A stretch of DNA of 64,000 nucleotides from Streptomyces xanthochromogenes (GTDB lineage: Bacteria > Actinomycetota > Actinomycetes > Streptomycetales > Streptomycetaceae). The stretch is taken from NCBI RefSeq assembly GCF_014650455.1, contig NZ_BMUZ01000010.1:186001-250000 (forward strand), written 5' to 3'. The notes under the pieces were generated by a model that searched no databases, was not told the origin of the DNA, and worked only from the letters and a program-made list of their open reading frames with translations. This document shows positions 32,671 through 40,979 of the stretch, piece by piece (within the stretch, counting starts at the first letter, position 1; each line of letters begins with the position of its first letter). A program made the translations under genes and the position numbers.

Positions 32671-34158
32671 CTAGGCGAAGCGGGCCGCGAGCATCACCAC
32701 GTCCTCGGCGCTGTCCGCCTCGTCGAGGCCGTCCGGAAGGACGGTGCGCAGCACGTGGTCGAGCACGGCGTCCGGATCGTCGCGGACGGCCTTGGGGACG
32801 CTCGCCGCGGCGGCGTGCAGCCGGGCGAAGGCGCGGTCCATGGGCTCGCCGGTGCGGTGCAGCAGCCCGTCGGTGTAGAGCAGCACCGTTTCTCCGGGGC
32901 CGGGCGAGAGCTCCACGCTCGGCGCCTCCCAGCAGGCCAGCATGCCGAGCGGCGCCGAGAGCGAGGTCTCCACGAACTCGGTGCGCCGGTCCCCGACGAC
33001 CAACGGCGGGGCGTGTCCCGCGCCGGCCAGGACGATCTTGCGCCGGGCGGGCTCGCAGTAGGCGAACAGGGCGGTCGCCGAGCGGGCCGGCTCGGTCAGG
33101 CGCAGCAGCAGTTCGAGGTCGGAGAGCACGGCGACCGGGTCCTCGCCCTCCATGACGGCGTACGCCCGCAGGCTCGCGCGCAGCCGGCCCATCGCGGCCA
33201 CGGCGCTGGGCCCCGCGCCGGTGACGGACCCCACCGCGAGGCCGAGCGCGCCCTCGGGCAGCGGCAGCGCGTCGTACCAGTCGCCGCCGCCGCGCGGCCC
33301 GGTGCGGTGCCGGGCGGCCAGCTGGACGCGGGCGACCCGGGGCAGCCGGCTGGGCAGCAGCTCCTCGGCGACGGTCGCCACATGGGTGCGGGCCCGCTCC
33401 AGCTCGATGAGCCGGGCCAGGTGTTCGGCCGCGTACCGGATGTAGAGCCCGGCCAAGTGGCGCTGGCGCTCGACGGGCTCCGCGCTCTCGTCGTAGAGCC
33501 AGACGGCGGCGCCGAGCCGGCCCCCCGTCTCGGCGGCGAGGGGGAGCGCGTAGCTGGCGGCGTAGCCCAGGCGGGCGGCGACCTCGCGGTGGCGCGGGTC
33601 GAGCCCGTCCGGGTCGGCCATGAGGTCGCAGCCGCCGTCGGCGTCGGGGAGGCCGTCGAGGATGCGGCCGTACGCGGTGGCGCTGCGCGGCACGGTCTCG
33701 ATGTGGCCGAGGTCGGCGTGGGCGAGCCCGAGACCGTTGGTCACGGTCGGGCCGAGCCCGTCGGAGGGCTCCAGGACGACCAGGCCGCGGCGCGCGCCGA
33801 CCAGGGCGGCGCCCGCCTTCAGGAGTTCGTCCAGGGCCTCGTCGAGGACGGTGGTGCGCGCGAGGCGCTCGGTGAGTTCGTGCAGCGTGGTGAGGTCGGA
33901 GACCCAGCCGGCGAGGCGGTCCTGGAGCACCGCCCCGGGCGGGGTGGCGGGTGAGGGCAGAGGCGCATGAGTGTGCGCGGGGGGCGGAACGGCTGGATCG
34001 ATTCCAGCCACTTTCGGCAGGTGAGGGATGCTCATGGCAGCCGGCTTTCCGACTGGTCGATTCTGCGCAATAGCATCGCAAACCCCCATGTCATTCTGCG
34101 CCGCTATCAATGCATCCACATGTACACGCACAAGTGAGGGGATGTCCAGCATTGTCAT
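32671..34158 (-). CDS. PP2C (RsbU/SpoIIE)-type protein with GAF domain and altered metal site
   Basis: A 495-residue protein. A short N-terminal region (LVRVHVDALIAAQNDMGVCD) precedes a Pro-rich linker. A GAF domain spans about residues 95-245 and a PP2C_2 domain about 270-495. Phosphatase motifs: GGGDWYDALPL (290-300, metal Asp kept), VGSVTGAG (309-316), where the family normally has GDVxGHG, so the Asp is Ser and the His is Ala, LLYTDGLLHRTG and SAEDVVMLAARF. Loss of that Asp may reduce or change activity. ATG 34158 is chosen because the AQNDMGVCD region looks conserved; ATG 34035 is the alternative. Confidence 0.85.
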   Translation of the reverse strand: MTMLDIPSLVRVHVDALIAAQNDMGVCDAIAQNRPVGKPAAMSIPHLPKVAGIDPAVPPPAHTHAPLPSPATPPGAVLQDRLAGWVSDLTTLHELTERLARTTVLDEALDELLKAGAALVGARRGLVVLEPSDGLGPTVTNGLGLAHADLGHIETVPRSATAYGRILDGLPDADGGCDLMADPDGLDPRHREVAARLGYAASYALPLAAETGGRLGAAVWLYDESAEPVERQRHLAGLYIRYAAEHLARLIELERARTHVATVAEELLPSRLPRVARVQLAARHRTGPRGGGDWYDALPLPEGALGLAVGSVTGAGPSAVAAMGRLRASLRAYAVMEGEDPVAVLSDLELLLRLTEPARSATALFAYCEPARRKIVLAGAGHAPPLVVGDRRTEFVETSLSAPLGMLACWEAPSVELSPGPGETVLLYTDGLLHRTGEPMDRAFARLHAAAASVPKAVRDDPDAVLDHVLRTVLPDGLDEADSAEDVVMLAARFA

Positions 34159-34592
34159 AGCGGGACTATTGGTGTCCGTGGGACGTGGAACTTGGCCAAA
34201 AAATGATCCTGGTGGCCCAGCACTGGGGTCGACTGAGGCCGTTCAACTGTGCGTCGTTTCAATCGCGTTGGGTACGTAATCGGTGTGGTCCTGGGCAGTT
34301 GAGAGCGCCCCGGAACCTTGTGGCCGGCCCGAGCGTCTTAAGAGCCGTCCGGCCGCGCCCCATCCCCGAGCGGCGGGGTTTTTGTACGCAGGACGGCAAG
34401 CGCCACGTACGCGCCACCCTTCGCCATGCTTTAAATGGTTACGGGCAGTGGCCGTCGCAACCAGTGGTGACCGCCCGTGTTCGATCCTGGCGGGTGCCCC
34501 GTACGCAGGCTCACAGAGCGAGTACGCGCAGTGAAGAGATGCACACATGGTGTGATGTGAACTCGGCGTTCAACGGAAAGGAACGAGCGCCC
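34159..34592. promoter_or_regulatory. 434-bp gap between divergent genes, with an intrinsic terminator
   Basis: It must hold the promoters of the PP2C-type gene (minus) and of the gene at 34593 (plus). At 34364-34383 a hairpin CCCCG-agcgg-CGGGG is followed by TTTTT, a factor-independent terminator reading on the plus strand although no plus-strand gene lies upstream within the gap. The segment 34280-34360 has further pairing (GGCCGG near 34322 with CCGGCC near 34349). A small RNA or a leader attenuator is possible. Confidence 0.45.
34364..34383 (+). terminator. Intrinsic terminator with T-run
   Basis: Stem CCCCG/CGGGG with a 5-nt loop, then five T residues (34379-34383). T-runs after hairpins are uncommon in this GC-rich window, which makes this one stand out. 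The nearest downstream start is 34593. Confidence 0.6.
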
Positions 34593-35255
34593 ATGCGCGA
34601 GATCCTCGGAAGGCGACGCAGGTTCCGGTTCCGGCGCAGTGAAAGGGCTGCTCAGCTCGGCGCCGCGCTGACCTGTGCGACCCAATGGAAATGGCCCGTG
34701 CTCCCCGGTGTGGGACTGGCCGCGGGCGGGCGCGGCTGTGCCTGCCCCGACCCTGAATGTGTGGTGCCCGGGGCGCACCCCTTCGACCCCGTACTGCTCG
34801 CGGCGACCACCGACGAGCGCATGATCCGCTGGTGGTGGACGAGCCGGCCGGACGCGCCGGTCCTGCTCGCCACCGGCGCCGGCGCGCCCTGCGCGATCAG
34901 CCTCCCGGCCCTCGCGGGGGCCCGGGCGATCGCCGCCCTGGACGCGATGGGCGTACGGCTCGGCCCGGTCGTGGCGACCCCCACCCGGTGGTCGCTCCTG
35001 GTGGCTCCGTACTCGATGGAGCGCCTGGGCGAACTGCTCTACTCCAAGGACTGGGTGCCCAGTTCGCTGCGCTTCCACAGCGAGGGCGGCTACTTGGTGC
35101 TGCCCCCGTCGCAGACCGGCAAGGGGCAGATCCGCTGGGAGCGTCCCCCGCTGGGGTCCGCCGGACCCTGGCTGCCGGACGTGGAGGCGGTGGTGGACGC
35201 GCTGGTCGAGGCGAGCACCAGCGCCCCGGACGGCGGGAGCCGGCTGGCGTACTGA
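34593..35255 (+). CDS. Primase/polymerase (Prim-Pol) N-terminal domain-like protein
   Basis: A 220-residue soluble protein. The basic start MREILGRRRRFRFRRSERAA leads to LGAALTCATQWKWPVLPGVG and CACPDPECVVPGAHPF, a pattern found at the front of bifunctional DNA primase/polymerase (PF09250) proteins. GYLVLPPS matches the late block of that domain. The acidic hDhD motif that would coordinate metal is not apparent, so I doubt catalysis. The same fold with its catalytic residues occurs at 40948-41811. RBS GGAAAGGA is upstream. Confidence 0.65.
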   Translation: MREILGRRRRFRFRRSERAAQLGAALTCATQWKWPVLPGVGLAAGGRGCACPDPECVVPGAHPFDPVLLAATTDERMIRWWWTSRPDAPVLLATGAGAPCAISLPALAGARAIAALDAMGVRLGPVVATPTRWSLLVAPYSMERLGELLYSKDWVPSSLRFHSEGGYLVLPPSQTGKGQIRWERPPLGSAGPWLPDVEAVVDALVEASTSAPDGGSRLAY

Positions 35256-35308
35256 GAGCGGGGCGGGCCCGGAAGGCAGGCGGGAGCCGGGACGCCCAAT
35301 GAGCGAGG

Positions 35309-35333
35309 AGGCGGTCCGGTTCCCGGGCCGCCT
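35309..35333 (+). terminator. Hairpin terminator
   Basis: 11-bp arms with one mismatch (AGGCGGTCCGG at 35309-35319, CCGGGCCGCCT at 35323-35333) and a 3-nt loop, 53 bp after the Prim-Pol-like gene. Confidence 0.6.
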
Positions 35334-35458
35334 TCACTCTTTCGGGTGTGAGCGGGCCCTGGTTGTACGGGAATTGGGCGTGCGCATCACGGAGCGCCCG
35401 GTTTCCGTGGATATCTTCGGCCCACCATCAGGAAGTCCAGGGCAGACGGGTCCCCTCC

Positions 35459-36001
35459 ATGAATCTCCAGCACCTCCGCGTCGCCGGGCTCACCGCCGTC
35501 GTGGTGGGCACCGTGCTGCTGCCGCTCGTCGCCTCCGCGGGACCCGCGGGAGGGCCCGAGCGCAAGAGCGCGGTGGATGACGCAAAAAGTCCCCTCGCGC
35601 AAGCCCTCGTACGGGTGAACAAGCCACTGGGCCGGGCCGCACCGGACGCCACCGCCCGCTGCGGGCCCGAACTGGTCTCCCCCGAAGGGGTCGAGGCCCA
35701 GACCTGCGTCCTGGTGCTGGGGCACGACACCTGGGCGCGTACCTACTACCGCAACGCCACCGGCCAGGACCTGCGTGCGGTGCTGACCCTGATGGGCCCG
35801 GGCGGGCGGACCGTCGAGACGAACTGCCAGGTCGCGGCCGACGACCAGCCGGGTTCCTGCGAGAGCCCGCGGCAGGGCGGGGCCGGCGGATCCGTCGACG
35901 AGGGGGCGTATTCGGCGATCGCGGAGTTTTCGGGGGCGGGAGAGGACTCACCGCTGCTGCTGCGTTCCGGGAGCAACTCCGCGGAACCTGCGGCTCGTTG
36001 A
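35459..36001 (+). CDS. Secreted hypothetical protein
   Basis: A 180-residue protein with a Sec signal (about residues 1-28; VAGLTAVVVGTVLLPLVASA). The mature part contains four Cys (ARCGPE, AQTCVLVLG, ETNCQVAA, GSCESP), likely two disulfides, and HDTWARTYYRNATGQDLRAV. I do not recognise the family; the layout suggests an extracellular beta-rich domain. A terminator hairpin follows. Confidence 0.75.
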   Translation: MNLQHLRVAGLTAVVVGTVLLPLVASAGPAGGPERKSAVDDAKSPLAQALVRVNKPLGRAAPDATARCGPELVSPEGVEAQTCVLVLGHDTWARTYYRNATGQDLRAVLTLMGPGGRTVETNCQVAADDQPGSCESPRQGGAGGSVDEGAYSAIAEFSGAGEDSPLLLRSGSNSAEPAAR

Positions 36002-36022
36002 CCGAACCCGCACATGGAAGGG

Positions 36023-36060
36023 CCCGGTCGCTGGCGACGGGGGATGCACCAGCGACCGGG
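36023..36060. terminator. Hairpin terminator between convergent genes
   Basis: Perfect 12-bp arms (CCCGGTCGCTGG at 36023-36034, complement at 36049-36060) with a 14-nt loop, followed by CTCTTAG. The remaining gap to 36195 is AT-richer and shows no gene. Confidence 0.75.
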
Positions 36061-36195
36061 CTCTTAGAACGGTAACAAGAGATCGGTCGTTCGCAAATTC
36101 GATCTCGGTAATTCGGACACCGATTTACCTGTAAGTACGGGGAGTTGTGACAGGAGTCACCCGTCCCGGGGTCCGAACCGCCCCTGCCGTCACTC

Positions 36196-37161
36196 TCAGC
36201 TGAGGGTCACTTGGCGGTTGGTGAGCCCGCCGCGCGCCCGGCGCTCCTCGGCGGTGAGGGGCTCCTCGCTCGCCAGCGCCCCGGCGAGTCGCTCGGCGAA
36301 CGCGGCGGCCGGCTTCTCGCACTCCTCGGCGCCCATGTCGCTCGGCAGGTCCCACACCGGCACGGTCAGACCGTGCGCCCGGAAGGAGCCGACGAGGCGG
36401 GTGCCCTCGCCGAGCGAGGACGTACCGGCCGCGTGCAGCCGCGCGAGCGCGTCGAGCAGCTTCTCCTCGGCGTGCGGCATGACCCACCGCAGGTGGTTCT
36501 TGTCCGGCGTCTCGCACCAGTACGAGGAGTCGACCGACTTCAGCCGCACGGTCGGGATCGCGGCGGCGTTGGCGCGCTCCAGGGAGGCCGCCACCTCGGT
36601 CGCGGCACCCTCCGCGTCCGGCACCCAGAACTCGAAGCCGGTGTGCACCTCGGGCTCGAAGGCCGCGGCCGGGTCGAGCAGGTCCTGCAGCCGTACGCCG
36701 TCGGGCTCGGCGCGCCGGGCGGCGACCGGCGAGCCGGGCTCGGCGACCAGGGCGCGCTTGAGGGTGTCGGCGAGGTCGCGGCTGAGGTCGCCGGAGGGGG
36801 TGTCGTTCTGCAGGCCGAGCAGCACCGAGCCGTCCTCGCGGCGCAGCGCGGGCCACGCCATCGGCAGCACGGTCGCGAGGGTCACCGCGGGCACGCCCTC
36901 GGGCAGGCCGTCCTTCAGGGTCAGCGGGACGGTCGCGGCCGGGACCAGCTCGCGCAGCGCGACCCAGTCGCACTCGCCGGGCAGGCCTTCGAACGGACGC
37001 TGGACCAGCTCGGTCACGGCGTGCGAGGCGGCCCGCCCGTGACAGGCCTTGTAACGGCGGCCGGAGCCGCAGGGGCAGGGCTCACGAGCCCCGACGACCG
37101 GGATTTCCCCGTCGCTGATCTGCGGCTTGCCGGCCTTCGCCTGGGGACGCTTCTTGGCCAT
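36196..37161 (-). CDS. SEC-C motif protein (DUF5926)
   Basis: A 321-residue protein. The zinc-binding SEC-C motif is REPCPCGSGRRYKACHG at about residues 27-43, like the tail of SecA. The rest (about 44-321) is the DUF5926 domain of unknown role, conserved in actinobacteria, with WVPDAEGAATEVAASLERAN and YWCETPDKNHLRWVMPHAEE. Soluble; no operon partner is obvious. Confidence 0.9.
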   Translation of the reverse strand: MAKKRPQAKAGKPQISDGEIPVVGAREPCPCGSGRRYKACHGRAASHAVTELVQRPFEGLPGECDWVALRELVPAATVPLTLKDGLPEGVPAVTLATVLPMAWPALRREDGSVLLGLQNDTPSGDLSRDLADTLKRALVAEPGSPVAARRAEPDGVRLQDLLDPAAAFEPEVHTGFEFWVPDAEGAATEVAASLERANAAAIPTVRLKSVDSSYWCETPDKNHLRWVMPHAEEKLLDALARLHAAGTSSLGEGTRLVGSFRAHGLTVPVWDLPSDMGAEECEKPAAAFAERLAGALASEEPLTAEERRARGGLTNRQVTLS

Positions 37162-37358
37162 GGTGGGGCTCTCTCCCGACTGCGGTGGTGCGGTGGCGCT
37201 GTGTCGGGCGCGAGCCTAGCCGCACGGACCGGCCCCGGGCGGCCGAGCCGGTTTCCCGGCCCTGCCCCGGAGGCGGTCGGCGTGCCCGCGGACCGCCCCG
37301 CGCGGCCACGGCCCAGGACCGCGGCCGGTCCCGGTCCGCGGCCGGTCGGCGTGCCCGG

Positions 37359-37964
37359 TCAGTCCAGGTCGTCGAAGGCGTCCGCGTACTCCAGCGCCGC
37401 TCCCGGGCCCGCAACGCGCGTAGCGAAATCGTCGCGGCGGTGCCCCGCCGGCAGGATCACCCACACGGTCACCTCGCCGGAGGAACTGTCCCGGACACCC
37501 CAGTCCTGGGCCAGGGCGCTGATGATGTTCAGCCCCCGGCCGCCGCGCGCGGTCACCGACGGGGTCGCGGGGACCGGTCTGGTCGGTCCGCCCCCGTCCG
37601 TCACCTCGACGGTCAGCCGTCCTGCCTTGTCGATCCGCCAGGCCGCCCTGACGTCACCGTCGCCTATGTCCGCCCGCCCCAGCGGCCTGCCGTGCCGGCA
37701 GGCATTGCTGAGCAGTTCGGAAAGGATCAGTACGGCATCGTCCACGACCGAATCGGACACCCCGCTGCCGAGCAGCTGCTCGCGCATCGTGTGTCGTGCC
37801 TTGCCCACGCCCGCAGGGCCATGGGGTACGGCCATGCTTGACGACGTGGGCACCTCCTGTGCCACCACCAACGCCACCCCCGAGACCTCCTTCGCCCCAC
37901 GCCACGGTGTGGATGCCCCAATGGACTGGACCGGAAACCGGCCAACCGGCGACGGGAGACGCAT
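37359..37964 (-). CDS. RsbW-like ATP-binding regulatory protein
   Basis: A 201-residue protein. HATPase_c_2 motifs: LILSELLSNACRHGRP (N-box), VTDGGGPTRPV (G1), TARGGRGLNIISALAQDWG (G2). Such Streptomyces proteins act as anti-sigma factors or Ser kinases. The N-terminal 45 residues (FPVQSIGASTPWRGAKEV) precede the domain and may be non-catalytic; internal GTG or ATG starts cannot be excluded. Confidence 0.85.
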   Translation of the reverse strand: MRLPSPVGRFPVQSIGASTPWRGAKEVSGVALVVAQEVPTSSSMAVPHGPAGVGKARHTMREQLLGSGVSDSVVDDAVLILSELLSNACRHGRPLGRADIGDGDVRAAWRIDKAGRLTVEVTDGGGPTRPVPATPSVTARGGRGLNIISALAQDWGVRDSSSGEVTVWVILPAGHRRDDFATRVAGPGAALEYADAFDDLD

Positions 37965-38017
37965 TCGTCACGGTCGAACACGGAGCGAACGCGCCGGTGC
38001 ACTCCCTGTAAGGGTCT

Positions 38018-38845
38018 TTATGGGCGGCCCAGTTGGGACAGAACCTGTTTCGGGCGGTTGGTGATGATTGCCTCCACGCCGAGGCTTACGCACAGATCCA
38101 CGTCCTCGGGTTCGTTCACCGTCCAGACGTGCACGCGGTGCCCCGCGCGGTGCAGCCGCTCGATGTAGGCGGGGTGGTTCCGCACGATCCGCATGCCGGG
38201 ACCGGCGATCCGCGCGCCCGCGGGAAGCCGCCCGTCGCGCAGCCGCGGCGACAGGAACTGCATCAGATAGACGGTCGGGATGTCGGGCGCGGCCGCCGCC
38301 ACCCGGTGCAGGGAGCGCGCGGAGAAGCTCATGATGCGCACCGGGGAGGTCTCACCGGCAGGTGGCGGATCGGTGAGGCCGAACCTCTTGAGGAGGTGCA
38401 GCAGGCGTTCTTCGACCTGTCCGGCCCAACGGGTGGGGTGCTTGGTCTCGATGGCGAGCTCGACCCGGCGCCCGGAGTCCGCGACGAGTTCGAGCAGCCG
38501 CTCCAGGGTCAGTACGGAGGTGAACTCGCGGTCTCCCCAGTCCGGGCTCTCCTCGCTGTCCTTCCAGGAGCCGAAGTCGAGCGCGGCGAGCTCGGAGAGC
38601 TCCAGGGCGGACACGGCGCCGCGTCCGTTGGAGGTGCGGTTGACACGCCGGTCGTGGACGCAGACGAGCTGTCCGTCGGCGGTCAGGCGGACATCGCATT
38701 CCAGGGCGTCGGCCCCGTCCTCGATCGCCTTCACGTACGCGGCGAGCGTGTGCTCGGGGGCGTCCTCGGAGGCTCCTCTGTGGGCCACCACCTGGACGGG
38801 GGCGGGCTCGGGACGGTGCGGGCTGTGCTGTCGTGCATGGGTCAC
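38018..38845 (-). CDS. Glycerophosphodiester phosphodiesterase
   Basis: A 275-residue TIM-barrel enzyme. VVAHRGASEDAPEHTLAAY holds the catalytic His and Arg, ALECDVRLTADGQLVCVHD holds the metal-binding Glu and Asp and the second His, and VHVWTVNEPEDV the late Trp. It hydrolyses glycerophosphodiesters to glycerol-3-phosphate and an alcohol. No signal peptide, so it is cytosolic (UgpQ-like). GTG 38845 is chosen as the first start before the conserved VVAHRG block with a normal length. Confidence 0.92.
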   Translation of the reverse strand: MTHARQHSPHRPEPAPVQVVAHRGASEDAPEHTLAAYVKAIEDGADALECDVRLTADGQLVCVHDRRVNRTSNGRGAVSALELSELAALDFGSWKDSEESPDWGDREFTSVLTLERLLELVADSGRRVELAIETKHPTRWAGQVEERLLHLLKRFGLTDPPPAGETSPVRIMSFSARSLHRVAAAAPDIPTVYLMQFLSPRLRDGRLPAGARIAGPGMRIVRNHPAYIERLHRAGHRVHVWTVNEPEDVDLCVSLGVEAIITNRPKQVLSQLGRP

Positions 38846-38964
38846 CGCGTCATCGTGCCACCGCTGGGCCACAGGTTGGCGCACGAATACACAGCTCCTG
38901 CTTACAGTGGCCTGACGTGCGGTGGGAAAAGCTGAGCGGAGGCATCCGCACAGTGCGGGGCCGG

Positions 38965-39105
38965 ATGTCCGACCCCAGGCGCACCATGGACGTCGCCGAG
39001 CCCGCACCGGTGCCCGGCGGCGAGCCGAGCACCGTCCGCACCGAGCACGCCACGACCGCCTACCGTCCCCAAGACCCAGTGGATACCGAGGAGAGCAAGC
39101 TGTGA
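38965..39105 (+). CDS. Possible small protein coupled to the HtrA-type gene
   Basis: A 46-codon frame, MSDPRRTMDVAEPAPVPGG to DTEESKL, whose TGA overlaps the GTG of the protease gene (GTGA). Such an overlap is the norm for real neighbours in this window. The sequence is acidic, Pro-rich and otherwise nondescript. It could equally be the mRNA leader; codon choice alone does not decide it. Confidence 0.35.
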   Translation: MSDPRRTMDVAEPAPVPGGEPSTVRTEHATTAYRPQDPVDTEESKL

Positions 39106-40670
39106 GCACCGAGAACGAGGGCACCGCGGTCCCGGCCGTCCCGCCTGCCCCGTCGTCTGCACCTGCTGCACCTCCCGCGCCCGCCGCGGCCCCCGCCGCC
39201 CCCGCCGCTTCGGACGCCGCGCCGCCGGCCGGTCCCGCCGAGGCGGACAGGACCCTGGTCCACGAGGCCGTACCGCACGAGCCCGCGCGACAGGAAGGGG
39301 CGACCCCGTACGCCGGGCCCAGCCCCGACCCGGCCACCGAGCCGATGCCCGCGACGCCGGGAGCCCCGGCTCAGCCGGCGTACGCGGCGCACGAGTCGGC
39401 GCCCCCGCAGAGCGGTGGCGCGGGCTGGCCGCCTCCTCCGCCCACGCTCCCCTCCTACGGAGGCGGTGGCGCGGGGCACGGCGGCGAGCCCTGGGGAGCC
39501 CCGCAGCAGCCGGCCCCGCGCAGGCGCGGCGGCGGTCTGATCGCCGCGGTGGTCGCGGCCGCCCTGGTGGCGGGCGGCATCGGCGGCGCCATCGGCTACT
39601 TCGCGGCGGACCGGGACGACCACGGCTCGGGCTCCACCACGGTCGCCTCCTCCGACACCCCCAAGGACTTCAAGCGCGACCCGGGCACGGTGGCGGGTGT
39701 CGCCGCCGGCGCGCTGCCCAGCGTGGTGACCATCGACGCCCAGGGCAACGATGGCGAGGGCGGCACGGGCACCGGCTTCATCTACGACAAGGAAGGCCAC
39801 ATCCTCACGAACAACCACGTGGTGGCCTCCGCGGCGAGCGGCGGCAAGCTGACCGCGACGTTCTCCAACGGCAAGAAGTACGACGCCGAAGTGGTGGGCC
39901 GCGCCCAGGGCTACGACGTGGCGGTCGTGAAGCTGAAGAACGCACCGGCCAACCTGAAGCCGCTGTCCCTCGGCAACTCCGACAAGGTGGCGGTCGGCGA
40001 CTCGACCATCGCGATCGGCGCCCCGTTCGGCCTGTCCAACACCGTCACCACCGGCATCATCAGCGCCAAGAACCGGCCGGTGGCTTCCAGCGACGGCCAG
40101 AACTCCAAGGCCTCGTACATGAGCGCCCTGCAGACCGACGCCTCCATCAACCCGGGCAACTCCGGTGGCCCGCTGATCAATTCGGCCGGCGCGGTGATCG
40201 GCATCAACTCGGCGATCCAGTCGGCGGGTACGGGCGGCGGCGGCATGGGCCAGTCCCAGGCGGGCTCGATCGGGCTCGGCTTCGCCATCCCGATCAACCA
40301 GGCCAAGAACGTCGCGGAGCAGCTCATCAAGACCGGCCAGCCGGTCTACCCGGTGATCGGCGCCTCGGTCGGCATCCAGCAGGGCAGCGGCGCGGCCCCG
40401 GGCGGCGGCGCGGACGGCGCCCAGATCTCGCCGCAGGGCAGCGGGAGCCAGCAGCCGATCACCGCGGGCGGCCCCGCGGACAAGGCCGGCCTGAAGCCGG
40501 GCGACGTGATCACCAAGTTCGGCGACATGCCCATCGACAGCGGCCCGACCCTGATCAGCGAGATCTGGACGCACAAGCCGGGCGACCAGGTGCCCCTCAC
40601 TTACAAGCGCGACGGCAAGGAGACCACGGTCACGATCACCTTGGGCGAACGCAAGGGCGACAGCAACTGA
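39102..40670 (+). CDS. HtrA/DegP-type membrane-anchored serine protease
   Basis: A 522-residue protein. Residues 1-140 are a Pro/Ala-rich cytosolic tail, 146-168 a single membrane helix, and then a trypsin-like domain with His239 (LTNNHVV), Asp272 (YDVAVVKL) and Ser354 (INPGNSGGPL). A C-terminal PDZ domain covers about 425-515 (DKAGLKPGDVITKFG). The protease faces outside and probably clears damaged surface proteins. GTG 39102 has GAGGAG upstream. Confidence 0.93.
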   Translation: MSTENEGTAVPAVPPAPSSAPAAPPAPAAAPAAPAASDAAPPAGPAEADRTLVHEAVPHEPARQEGATPYAGPSPDPATEPMPATPGAPAQPAYAAHESAPPQSGGAGWPPPPPTLPSYGGGGAGHGGEPWGAPQQPAPRRRGGGLIAAVVAAALVAGGIGGAIGYFAADRDDHGSGSTTVASSDTPKDFKRDPGTVAGVAAGALPSVVTIDAQGNDGEGGTGTGFIYDKEGHILTNNHVVASAASGGKLTATFSNGKKYDAEVVGRAQGYDVAVVKLKNAPANLKPLSLGNSDKVAVGDSTIAIGAPFGLSNTVTTGIISAKNRPVASSDGQNSKASYMSALQTDASINPGNSGGPLINSAGAVIGINSAIQSAGTGGGGMGQSQAGSIGLGFAIPINQAKNVAEQLIKTGQPVYPVIGASVGIQQGSGAAPGGGADGAQISPQGSGSQQPITAGGPADKAGLKPGDVITKFGDMPIDSGPTLISEIWTHKPGDQVPLTYKRDGKETTVTITLGERKGDSN

Positions 40671-40720
40671 CCAGCAGCCGGTAGGCTGTAGCCGCTTCCG
40701 CCGCTGGTCGGCGGGGCGTG

Positions 40721-40807
40721 GGTGGGTTGCCCGAGCGGCCTAAGGGAACGGTCTTGAAAACCGTCGTGGCAGCGATGTCACCGTGGGTTCAAATCCCACA
40801 CCCACCG
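40721..40807 (+). tRNA. tRNA-Ser (anticodon TGA)
   Basis: Acceptor arms GGTGGGT (40721-40727) and ACCCACC (40800-40806), discriminator G. The anticodon loop CTTGAAA has TGA. A long variable arm and the T-arm GTGGG-TTCAAAT-CCCAC (40783-40799) are standard for serine tRNA. CCA is not encoded. Confidence 0.95.
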
Positions 40808-40830
40808 CAGCAGGTCACAGGCTTGCAGGT

Positions 40831-40868
40831 CAGAAGGGGCGCGGCTCTCCGGAGCGGCGCCCCTTCTG
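40831..40868 (+). terminator. Terminator after tRNA-Ser
   Basis: Perfect 12-bp arms (CAGAAGGGGCGC at 40831-40842, complement at 40857-40868), 14-nt loop, 23 bp after the tRNA. Confidence 0.8.
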
Positions 40869-40911
40869 CGTGCCCGACGTGCCCCGAGTGCCCTGCGTGC
40901 CGTGCCCGCCC

Positions 40912-40979
40912 GCTCAGCGGGCCGTGCTCATCCGGGCGGCGGAGGGCTCAGCGGGCCGTGCTCATCCGGGCCGCGGAGG
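40912..40979. repeat. 34-bp tandem duplication at the 3' end of the Prim-Pol gene
   Basis: GCTCAGCGGGCCGTGCTCAT and the following 14 bases occur at 40912-40945 and again at 40946-40979, with one mismatch (G/C at the 26th base). The second copy contains the stop and last codons of the gene; the first copy lies just outside it. A recent slippage or duplication of the gene end. Confidence 0.85.

Noticed and set aside
32258..34081. 607-codon minus-strand frame over the PP2C-type gene
   Set aside because: Out-of-frame shadow rich in Arg and Pro; the real frame carries the GAF and PP2C motifs.
36211..38064. 617-codon plus-strand frame across the DUF5926 and RsbW-like genes
   Set aside because: It covers two well-supported minus-strand genes and their gap; composition is that of a shadow.
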